64,000 nucleotides of DNA, taken from assembly GCF_034676705.1 (NCBI RefSeq), contig NZ_JAUCBS010000008.1:124001-188000 (forward strand). The letters are read 5' to 3'. Below, piece after piece: positions 7,878 to 14,805 of the stretch (position 1 is its first letter; every line of letters starts with the position of its first letter). Below the pieces are notes generated by a model that was not told where the DNA came from, searched no databases, and saw nothing but the letters and a program-made list of their open reading frames with translations. The translations under genes were made by a program, and so were the position numbers. Source of the stretch: Gemmobacter sp. GTDB taxonomy: Bacteria; Pseudomonadota; Alphaproteobacteria; Rhodobacterales; Rhodobacteraceae.

Positions 7878-8585
7878 TCAGCTTTCCGGGTCGGCGATGC
7901 GGGCCAGCCCTTCGGCATCGGTCACGGTCAGCTTTTGCCGCCCGCCTTCGACCAGTCCTTGCGATTCCCATGCCGACAGCAGGCGCGACACGGTATGCAG
8001 CGTGGTGCCCGTCATTTCGGCAATGTCCTGCCGGGTGATGGGAAAGTCGATCCGGGTTCCGCCATCCTCGATCCGGCCGGCCTTTTCCGCCAGCCGCAGC
8101 ACGGCATGGGCCACGCGCCGCTCGACCTCTTGCGTCGACATTTCGCGCAGGCGGGTATGCGCCTCGTCCAGCCGCTGGCCGATGGTCTGCATGGCGTTGA
8201 TGGCAAGTCGGGGGTTGTTTTCCACCACGGCATCCCAGTCGGCCATCGGCCAGCTGACCACGATGGACTCCACCGCCGCACGGGCGGTGCCGGGGTAATC
8301 GGGCCGCGCCAGCGCGCGGGCAAAGCCGAACAGGTCGCCCGGATGCACCACGCGCACCATCACCTGCTGGCCATCAGGGGTTACCTGGCTGACCTTCAGG
8401 CGGCCATGCAGCAGCAGGAAAAAGGCCACCGCCTGCGCGCCCTGTTCGAATACCAGATCGCCCGGCGGCACCCGCCGCGTGGTGGCGCGCGCCATCAGCC
8501 GCGACAGCGCGGCCGGATCCATCTGCCGGAACAGCGGCAGGTTGCGCACAAGGGAAATGTCGATCGCCACGTCCTTGGCCCTCAT
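7878..8585 (-). CDS. nnrR: Crp/Fnr-family regulator NnrR
   Basis: 235 residues. The N-terminal sensor domain has the beta-roll pattern (PPGDLVFEQGAQAVAFFLLLHG). The C-terminal helix-turn-helix reads ITRQDIAEMTGTTLHTVSRL, which resembles NnrR of Rhodobacter and rhizobia more than FNR. Such proteins activate nirK and nor in response to NO. It has no FNR-type Fe-S cysteines. It is 58 nt downstream of nirV and may be read through from nirK. It differs clearly from the NNR/DNR-type protein encoded at 6557-7267, so the island carries two NO-type regulators. Confidence 0.88.
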   Translation of the reverse strand: MRAKDVAIDISLVRNLPLFRQMDPAALSRLMARATTRRVPPGDLVFEQGAQAVAFFLLLHGRLKVSQVTPDGQQVMVRVVHPGDLFGFARALARPDYPGTARAAVESIVVSWPMADWDAVVENNPRLAINAMQTIGQRLDEAHTRLREMSTQEVERRVAHAVLRLAEKAGRIEDGGTRIDFPITRQDIAEMTGTTLHTVSRLLSAWESQGLVEGGRQKLTVTDAEGLARIADPES

Positions 8586-8643
8586 ACCAGGTCACCCCAG
8601 TGGTGCCGCAAAATGGCGCCGATGCAAGGCCAAGGTTGTACTG

Positions 8644-9447
8644 TCACCCCGCCTCGCGCACAAGGCGAAAGCCCAGGTTGGCCGGCGGCACACCCACCGA
8701 ACAGCCGCCGGATTTCGGATCGCGGACAAAGTCGATGATCGCGGCGCGGTGCAGCCCTTCGGCAATATAGATGCCGCAGCTGTCGGATTCGCGCAGGATC
8801 GTGCCGGTTGCATCCACCTCGACCCGGCGCAGGCAGGTCGATGTCCATTCCCAGACCGCCCCGCCAATGTCATGCACGCCAAGGGAATTGACATTCAGCC
8901 GGCCAACCGGGCGGACTTCGGTGTCCAGATCGCGCTTGCGGGCGGATTCGACCCGGTATTCCGCCAGCCAGCGCAGCGCCGGGTTCGCCGGGTCGCTGTC
9001 CACCCCCAGCGCATCGTCGCGGAACAGCTCGGCCGCCGCATGGGTCCATTCCACATCGCTGGGCAGCCGCCAAGTATCGCCGGTGCGGTCCGACATCCAG
9101 CGCGCATAGGCATTGGCGTCGATCCAGCTGACCCCGGTCACCGGCAGGTCGGCGCGGTCGGTCGGCCCGCCGGGCCGGGCACAGGCGCCGGCCGTAACGC
9201 AGGTCATCCAGTCGCCGACGCTGACCGGCATGGCCATGATCTGGACCGGCGCGGGGATCGACACGGTGGCGACGGGCGCGTCGATCGGCCGCCCTTCACG
9301 CTGCCAGTCGCCGTCCAGCCGGTGGGCAAAGGGCGCGGGGTCCAGCTGCACCAGCGGCGGCAGGGCCGGCGGCGGGTCGAAAGACCAGAACGAAAGCCCG
9401 AGCGCCGCAGTCGCGGCCCCGGCCACAAGCGTGGCTATTCCCTGCAT
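8644..9447 (-). CDS. nirV: NirV, formylglycine-generating-enzyme-like protein
   Basis: 267 residues. An N-terminal signal or anchor (about 1-25) is followed by an SUMF1/FGE-type domain: PVSVGDWMTCV, PVTGVSWIDANAYARWMSD, WRLPSDVEWTHAA, and NSLGVHDIGGAVWEWTSTC near the C-terminus, ending NLGFRLVREAG. nirV accompanies nirK in many denitrifiers, but its role is unproven; a part in NirK maturation is assumed. It lies 57 nt after nirK, with a hairpin in the gap. Confidence 0.92.
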   Translation of the reverse strand: MQGIATLVAGAATAALGLSFWSFDPPPALPPLVQLDPAPFAHRLDGDWQREGRPIDAPVATVSIPAPVQIMAMPVSVGDWMTCVTAGACARPGGPTDRADLPVTGVSWIDANAYARWMSDRTGDTWRLPSDVEWTHAAAELFRDDALGVDSDPANPALRWLAEYRVESARKRDLDTEVRPVGRLNVNSLGVHDIGGAVWEWTSTCLRRVEVDATGTILRESDSCGIYIAEGLHRAAIIDFVRDPKSGGCSVGVPPANLGFRLVREAG

Positions 9448-9469
9448 GACATCGCCCCCGAGGGAAAAG

Positions 9470-9495
9470 GGGCCGCCCCGGACATGGGGCGGCCC
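9470..9495 (-). terminator. Hairpin with T-tract between nirK and nirV
   Basis: GGGCCGCCCC (9470-9479) and GGGGCGGCCC (9486-9495) form a perfect 10-bp stem with a 6-nt loop. On the minus strand the stem is followed by CTTTTCCC. It should cause partial termination after nirK, or protect the nirK 3' end, giving more nirK than nirV message. Confidence 0.65.
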
Positions 9496-9504
9496 TTGGG
9501 CGGT

Positions 9505-10629
9505 TCAGACCGCCGCAGGTGCCAGAACCTGCATCATCAGATCGTCGTTCCAGTCGCCTTCCACCACCACATGGGCGGCGGCGCCCAGCTCGAACGCCTC
9601 GATCAGGTTGTGGTTCACATAGGCATAGACCCCCGGCTGTTCGAAGGTGTAGACCATCAGCCCCGCCGTGCCGCCCGGGATGAACCAGGTTTCCAGGCCG
9701 CGTTCCGGCGGGTTGTTGAACTTGCCGGTCGCCCAGACGTAATCGCCATGGCCGCCGATCAGGTGGGGGCGGGTGTCGCGGTTGGCCTGGCTGTGGACAA
9801 AGGCCACCGTTTCGCCGACCTTGGCCTTCATCGCGTTGTCGCCGGTCAGCGCGCCGACGGCACCGTTGAACACCACGTGGCTGGGCGTCAGGGTGCGCAT
9901 CACCGCCAGGGTATCCTCGTAGCTTTCGCCGGGGCTGGCATAGGTTTTCCAGACGCCGTTCTCGTCACGTGGCACGTAGAAATCCTGCTCGCCGACGTAG
10001 TAGAGCTTGTCATAGGCCACCGCCTCGCCATCGCGGCCCTTCAGGCCGTCGCGCGGCAGCACCATGATGGCACCGTTCATGCCCGACACCACGTGCCAGG
10101 CCACCATGCCGGGAGGGGCGCAGTGATAGACGAAGACGCCCGGTTTCGTCGCCTTCCAGCGCAGGATGGCCTTTTCGCCGGGGTTCACCTGGGTCAGCGC
10201 CCCGCCCCCCAGCGCGCCGGTCGAGCTGTGGAAGTCGATGTTGTGCATCAGTTCGTTGGTGGCCGGGTTGATCAGCGTCAGTTCGACGTAATCGCCTTCA
10301 TGCACCACCATCAGCGGTCCCGGCACCGTGCCGTTGAAGGTCGAGGCCCAGACCTCGGCCCCGCTGTCGTCCAGCTTGATCTTCTTCTCCTCGATGATCA
10401 TTTCGAATTCGACGACCTTCGGCCCGCCGGTCGCCACCTGCTCGTGGGCATGGACAAAGGGCGGATCCACCAGCTGCACCTTGACGCGCGGCAGGCTGGA
10501 AACGTCGGTCACGGCCGCGGGGGTCAGCACTGCCTTGGCTTCGGCGGCGGCCTGGCGGACTTGCGTCAGGGCCCCGACGAAGGCAGCCCCGGCAAGGACG
10601 GTGCGGCGGCTGAGGGGCAGGGTGGTCAT
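9505..10629 (-). CDS. nirK: Copper-containing nitrite reductase NirK
   Basis: 374 residues, the NirK size. A Tat-type leader (LSRRTVLAGAA) precedes two cupredoxin domains. Type 1 copper ligands are H129, C170, H179 and M184 (HCAPPGMVAWH and SGMNG). Type 2 copper ligands are H134 (HNIDFH), H169 and the histidine of YVNHNLI. Catalytic D132 and the PHLIGGHG histidine are present. It reduces nitrite to NO in the periplasm with electrons from pseudoazurin. The ATG at 10629 starts MTTLPLSRR; the upstream extension crosses the promoter. Confidence 0.98.
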   Translation of the reverse strand: MTTLPLSRRTVLAGAAFVGALTQVRQAAAEAKAVLTPAAVTDVSSLPRVKVQLVDPPFVHAHEQVATGGPKVVEFEMIIEEKKIKLDDSGAEVWASTFNGTVPGPLMVVHEGDYVELTLINPATNELMHNIDFHSSTGALGGGALTQVNPGEKAILRWKATKPGVFVYHCAPPGMVAWHVVSGMNGAIMVLPRDGLKGRDGEAVAYDKLYYVGEQDFYVPRDENGVWKTYASPGESYEDTLAVMRTLTPSHVVFNGAVGALTGDNAMKAKVGETVAFVHSQANRDTRPHLIGGHGDYVWATGKFNNPPERGLETWFIPGGTAGLMVYTFEQPGVYAYVNHNLIEAFELGAAAHVVVEGDWNDDLMMQVLAPAAV

Positions 10630-10707
10630 GTCATGTCTCCTATCAGACTGTTGTGACCCGGTTCTTTCCGGCTGATCCCATAGTGCCACGAACCGCATTG
10701 CCCTTCG

Positions 10708-10721
10708 TTGTGCCGGAACAA
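10708..10721. promoter_or_regulatory. TTG-N8-CAA box upstream of nirK
   Basis: TTGTGCCGGAACAA has TTGT/ACAA arms and lies 79 bp upstream of the nirK ATG. It is weaker than the neighbouring site at 10749-10762 but sits at a good distance for nirK activation by an NnrR-type protein. Confidence 0.6.
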
Positions 10722-10748
10722 CCAGCGTCACCCTATTCGCCCCCCAGC

Positions 10749-10762
10749 TTGCGGCAGCGCAA
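10749..10762. promoter_or_regulatory. Perfect NnrR-type box in the nirK-nnrS divergent region
   Basis: TTGCGGCAGCGCAA is TTGCG-N4-CGCAA, a perfect palindrome of the NnrR class. It lies 60 bp upstream of the nnrS ATG used here (10822) and 120 bp upstream of nirK. The divergent promoter thus carries two boxes 41 bp apart. Confidence 0.82.
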
Positions 10763-10821
10763 AGAGCGCGCGGGTTTCCGGCCTATCGGTCGGGGACAGA
10801 GCCATGGAAAGGATCCCTCCG

Positions 10822-12021
10822 ATGTCCGATGAATCACGCCCCCACACGCCCCGGGGGTTGAACCAGCAGGGGCCGGCGCTGTGGTCCTATGGCTTTCGCC
10901 CGTTCTTTCTGGGGGGCGCCGTCTGGGCGGTGCTGACCATGGCGCTGTGGATCGCGGCCCTGATCCTTGGCCTGCCGCTGGGGGGCGATTACGGCGCGCC
11001 GCTGTGGCATGCGCATGAAATGGTCTTCGGCTTTGCCCCGGCCGTGCTGGCCGGGTTCCTGCTGACCGCCATTCCGAACTGGACGGGCAGCCTGCCGGTG
11101 GCGGGGCGGGCGCTGATGGGGCTGTTCGGCCTGTGGGCCGTGGGGCGCCTGGCGATGGCCGGGGCGGCGCTGACCGGCATCTGGCCCGCGGCCCTGCTGG
11201 ACGCGGCCTTTCTGCCCGCCCTGCTGGCCATCGCCGCGCGCGAGATCATTGCCGGGCGCAAGTGGAACGATCTGAAGGTGCTGGCCGGTGTGACCGCGAT
11301 CATGGCGGGCAATCTGGGCTTTCACGCCACGGTGCTGTTCGGGGGCGACCCGTCGCTGTGGCTGCGGGCGGCAGTGGCGGGGTTTGTCGCGTTGGTGCTG
11401 ATCATCGGCGGGCGGATCATTCCCAGCTTTACCCGCAACTGGCTGAGCCAGCGCGGCAAGAGCCGGCTGCCGGTGGCCTACAACCGTTTCGATCTGGGGG
11501 TGATCGGCCTGTCGGCGGCGGCGCTGGCCTGCTGGGTCGTTGCGCCCGATGCCCGGATGACCGCATCGGCCGCCCTTGTCGCCGGCGGGCTGAACCTGGC
11601 CCGCCTGTCGCGCTGGCAGGGCCTGGCGACCCGGGGCGAGGGGCTGCTTCTGGTGCTGCATCTGGCCTATGGATTCGTGCCGCTGGGGTTCCTCGCCATT
11701 GCTGCGGCAGGCGTGGGGCTGGTGCAGCCGGTGTCGGCCCTGCATGTGCTGACGGTCGGCGTCATCGGTGCGATGATGCTGGCGGTGATGGGCCGGGCCA
11801 CGCGCGGCCATACCGGGCGGGCGCTGACCGCCTCGGGGCTGACGATCCTGTCCTATGCCTGCCTGTTCGCCGCCGCCCTCGCGCGCCCGCTGGCCGACCT
11901 GCTGGGCACTGTCTGGCTGATCGAGGCGGCGGGTGCGCTGTGGATCCTGGCGTTCGGCCTGTTCGTGCTGGAACATGGTCCCATGCTGGTGCTGGAACGC
12001 CGGCGGCCGCGCGGGGACTAG
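10822..12021 (+). CDS. nnrS: NnrS, haem- and copper-associated membrane protein of NO stress
   Basis: 399 residues with about 12 hydrophobic segments. The NnrS pattern is visible: WSYGFRPFFLGGAVWAVL near the start, LWHAHEMVFGFAPAVLAGFL, GRIIPSFTRNWL, HVLTVGVIGAMMLAVMGRATRGHTG. NnrS protects cells against NO and is often placed beside nirK under NnrR control. The ATG at 10822 has AAAGGA 8 nt upstream; the in-frame ATG at 10804 would add six residues. It is divergent from nirK. Its TAG overlaps the stop of the convergent DUF59 gene. Confidence 0.94.
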   Translation: MSDESRPHTPRGLNQQGPALWSYGFRPFFLGGAVWAVLTMALWIAALILGLPLGGDYGAPLWHAHEMVFGFAPAVLAGFLLTAIPNWTGSLPVAGRALMGLFGLWAVGRLAMAGAALTGIWPAALLDAAFLPALLAIAAREIIAGRKWNDLKVLAGVTAIMAGNLGFHATVLFGGDPSLWLRAAVAGFVALVLIIGGRIIPSFTRNWLSQRGKSRLPVAYNRFDLGVIGLSAAALACWVVAPDARMTASAALVAGGLNLARLSRWQGLATRGEGLLLVLHLAYGFVPLGFLAIAAAGVGLVQPVSALHVLTVGVIGAMMLAVMGRATRGHTGRALTASGLTILSYACLFAAALARPLADLLGTVWLIEAAGALWILAFGLFVLEHGPMLVLERRRPRGD

Positions 12022-12290
12022 CCCCGCGCCATCCGGTCCGGGGTCCAGGGCGGATCCCAGACCAGCCGGACCTCGGCCTCGGCGATGCCGTCGACGCCCA
12101 GGACAGCCGCCTGCACCCCCAGCCGCAGCATCTCGGCCAGCGGGCAGCCGCGGGTGGTCGTGGTCATGTCCACTTCGGCCCGGGCGCCGTGGATGCGGAT
12201 GTCGTAGATCATGCCCATGGCAATCAGGTCGCGCCCCGTCTCGGGGTCCAGCACGTTGCGCAGGGCGGCGGTGATGCGGTCCTTCGGCAT
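12018..12290 (-). CDS. DUF59/MIP18-family metal-sulfur cluster assembly factor
   Basis: 90 residues in one DUF59 (MIP18/PaaD-like) domain: ALRNVLDPETGRDLIAMGMI near the start and TTTTRGCPLAEML, which carries the conserved cysteine. Relatives act as Fe-S cluster targeting factors (SufT, Cia2). The ATG at 12290 is 4 nt after the DUF2249 gene. It is the last gene of a three-gene minus-strand set in the denitrification island, which suggests a role in maturing a metalloprotein used anaerobically; the target is unknown. Confidence 0.85.
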   Translation of the reverse strand: MPKDRITAALRNVLDPETGRDLIAMGMIYDIRIHGARAEVDMTTTTRGCPLAEMLRLGVQAAVLGVDGIAEAEVRLVWDPPWTPDRMARG

Positions 12291-12294
12291 GGCG

Positions 12295-12804
12295 CTAGCC
12301 CCCGCAGCGGACCAGCAGGCGGTAGCCGGTGCCATCGACTGCCATGTTGCCCGCCCATTCATGGCCGCGATGCGCCAGTTCCGGGAACAGGAACATCGGT
12401 TCACGGTCCAGCAGCGCGAACAGCACGGCACCGGCGGGCATGCCCGTCAGGGCTTCCAGAATCCGCACCATCGGTTCCGGGGGCGGCAGGCCCGCCAGAT
12501 CCAGCACCTGCACCGGATCGGGCCACAGCGCCGCGCCGGGGGCCGATCCGGGGGCCAGCCCTGGGCCCGCGCCCTGGGCCACCGGGGTAAAGATCACCTC
12601 CCACGCGCCATCGGGCAGGCGCCGGTCGGTGCTGGCAAAGCCGCGATTGGCCATGACATTGAACAGCGGCGCCGGGCGAAACGGCGCGATCAGCCGCAGC
12701 GCCTGTCCGGGCGCCAGACTGTCGGCGGCGGCCATGATGGCGGCAAAGGGTTCCTCGCCCCGCGCAAGGGCAGGGCGGACATCAAGTTCAAGCAGAGCGG
12801 TCAT
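12295..12804 (-). CDS. DUF2249 domain protein (tandem)
   Basis: 169 residues with two DUF2249-like repeats. The first (about 1-80) has LELDVRPALARGEEPFAAIM and PGQALRLIAPFRPAPLFNVM; the second (about 95-169) has QVLDLAGLPPPEPMVRILEA and GAVLFALLDREPMFLFPEL. The fold resembles the SirA/TusA class of small sulfur-carrier-like proteins, but the TusA cysteine-proline motif is not visible. DUF2249 genes often sit in denitrification and NO-stress clusters. It overlaps the upstream membrane-protein gene by 17 nt. Function unknown. Confidence 0.82.
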   Translation of the reverse strand: MTALLELDVRPALARGEEPFAAIMAAADSLAPGQALRLIAPFRPAPLFNVMANRGFASTDRRLPDGAWEVIFTPVAQGAGPGLAPGSAPGAALWPDPVQVLDLAGLPPPEPMVRILEALTGMPAGAVLFALLDREPMFLFPELAHRGHEWAGNMAVDGTGYRLLVRCGG

Positions 12805-14114
12805 GGCGGATCCCGGGTTGAGGGGCAGGAAGGAACAGGGGCGGCACTGTCGCAGGGTGCATGGCCGGGGCAAGATGCGAAAGACGCCGGATGGCCAGCA
12901 CCTCGGCCGCCAGTCCAAGGGCGGACAGCAGCAGCAGCGCCAGCGACAGCCGGAAGCCAAGGGGCTGCACCAGCAGCAGCGCCATTGCGCCCCCCGCCAC
13001 CCCGGCCGACCACAGCGCCAGCAGATGCGCCACCCGGCGCGGGTCGGTCAGATCCTGCACCAGCGGCACCGGCCCGCGCCCGATGCGCGGCGCAAAGACC
13101 TGCATCCAGGTCAGGAAACTGACGATCTTGACCATCTGCGCCAGCGTCAGCAGCGACAGCCAGCCGGTTAGCGCGATCCAGATCGCGGTCTCGGCCCAGA
13201 TCCCGCCCCAGCCAAGGGCGGGCCAGGCCAGCAGCGCGGACAGGCCAAGGAACATCAGCGCGACCCGGCTCCAGGCCATGTTGGTCTCGGGCTGCGGGCG
13301 GCGGCGCAGGCGCCACAGGCGGGCGATCTCGGCCAGATACAGCGCGGCGGTCACCACCAGCGCCGTGGCCATCAGCGCGGCTGGCGCCGCCTTGCCAGCC
13401 AGCGCCAGCCCGGCCACCAGCAGAACCGCAATGGCAGCGGCCGCCAGCACCCCCTGCCGCAGCCGCCCGCCACGATCGGGGGCCAGCAGGAACATGGCGA
13501 ACAGCTTGTAGCTGACCCCAAAGGCGGCCAGCGACATCCAGCCGCCAATCCCGAACAGCACATGCAGCGGCAGCCCGTCGGGCAGGAAGCCGAACGCCGT
13601 GTTGCCCGTCAGATCCAGCACCATGGCCAGCCCGGTGGCCCACAACCCCGCCAGCCCGATCAGCGCCAGCAGCACCATGCGCACCTCGGCCAGCCGCAGG
13701 CCGGCGCGGTCCAGCATCGGCGGGCCGATCATCGCCAGCACCAGCGCAAAGGCCAGCGCCAGCAGCCAAGGCGCCGCGACAAAGAGCCCGCCCGTTGCCT
13801 GCCCGTCCAGCCACAGGAACCCGCCGGCCAGTGCCAGCGTGCCGCCAACTGCGCTCAGCAAGGCGGGCAGCGCCAGCCCGGGCCAGGCGGCGGGGCGGGC
13901 GGTCAGCACCGGAACGAACTGCACCAGCGCGCCCAGCAGCATCAGCCCCAGCCAGCCCAGCGTGAACAGATGCACCACCGCCATCCCGGCCCCGCGCGAC
14001 CAGTCGCCGGGGCCCACCCCCCCCCGCCAGCCCAAGCGCCAGCGCGCCCAGCAGGCACAGCAACGCCGCGCCGAACCACGCCATCGTCCAGGGTGAAAGC
14101 TGTTGCACAGGCAT
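12788..14114 (-). pseudogene. Polytopic membrane protein, frameshifted in a run of nine C
   Basis: The start at 14114 reads MPVQQLSPWTMAWFGAALLC and then goes out of frame in the C run at 14017-14025 (G run on the coding strand). The continuation GDWSRGAGMAVVHLFTLGWL to the stop at 12788 lies in the next frame. Removing one C joins them into a 441-residue protein with about 12 transmembrane helices and histidine-bearing segments (VVHLFTLGWLGLMLLGALVQ) like NnrS and haem-copper oxidase relatives. It is either a sequencing error or a slipped-strand variant. It heads the minus-strand set with DUF2249 and DUF59 and has a hybrid FNR/NnrR box 57 bp upstream. Function unknown. Confidence 0.75.
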
Positions 14115-14170
14115 CGCACGTGTCCCGAAAAGCCAGACCTCCTGTATCGGCCGCCCGATACCCGCCGTCC

Positions 14171-14184
14171 TTGATTTCGCGCAA
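14171..14184. promoter_or_regulatory. Hybrid FNR/NnrR-type box upstream of the membrane-protein/DUF2249/DUF59 set
   Basis: TTGATTTCGCGCAA pairs an FNR-like left half with an NnrR-like right half. It ends 57 bp from the ATG at 14114, which ties this uncharacterised set to the denitrification regulon. Confidence 0.78.
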
Positions 14185-14366
14185 GCAAGGACGTGGTTGA
14201 CCCCCAGCGACTTGCCTGACTACTCTCGTGAAAGGTCATGGCATGCCCGTCTTGCAAAACCCCGGGTTGACAACGGGCCTGCCGGAACGTCCCGGATCGA
14301 CGCCATGTCAGGTATCGACCCGGCCAGCCAGAAGTTCAGGCCAGGACGTTCCGGCCGTCGCGCAGT

Positions 14367-14380
14367 TTGATCTAGCGCAA
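14367..14380. promoter_or_regulatory. Hybrid FNR/NnrR-type box upstream of nosC
   Basis: TTGATCTAGCGCAA has the same TTGAT-N4-CGCAA layout as the boxes at 7849 and 14171. It is 35 bp upstream of the chosen nosC ATG and is the likely activator site of the nos operon. Confidence 0.8.
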
Positions 14381-14414
14381 AGATGTTTTGAGAAACCTGA
14401 ATTACCAAGTGCCC

Positions 14415-14805
14415 ATGAAAGTGCGTGCGATGCCAGACAGGATGAGGATTCTTCTGACCCTTGTGTCGGTATTGGCCGTGTTTGCCCTTTCATGGGCCCA
14501 TGGGCGGATGGCGCTGTTCGCATCGCTGATGCAGATCGAGATCTGCGATGGCGAACACAGTCGCATCGTCCATGTCGACAGGCACGGCAACGTTCATGCA
14601 GACCCGCATGACTGCGGCGAATGCCCGGTCTGCGCCGCCAGCCCCTTGCCCGTCCTGCCGGTATCCCCTTGTCACATGATGGTGGCAACATCGCCCGTGG
14701 CCGGGCCATCGGGGGCTGCACGATCTGTCTGTCGCGGCCGCCTTGTCAAACGTTCCACAGGCCCGCGCCCCCCCGCAACCCTTCAGCCGGATTGCCAGCG
14801 CATGA
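14415..14805 (+). CDS. nosC: NosC-like DUF2946 protein, in frame with nosR as sequenced
   Basis: The first gene of the nos operon encodes a short secreted or membrane-anchored protein. It has an N-terminal hydrophobic segment (RILLTLVSVLAVFALSW) and a metal-binding-like tail with HGNVHADPHDCGECPVC. This matches NosC/DUF2946 proteins that open nos clusters in Paracoccus and Rhodobacter. As written, no stop separates it from nosR. One fewer C in the seven-C run at 14768-14774 would end it at TGA 14803-14805, overlapping the nosR ATG (ATGA). The start is uncertain: in-frame ATGs also lie at 14430 and 14442. Function unproven. Confidence 0.65.
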
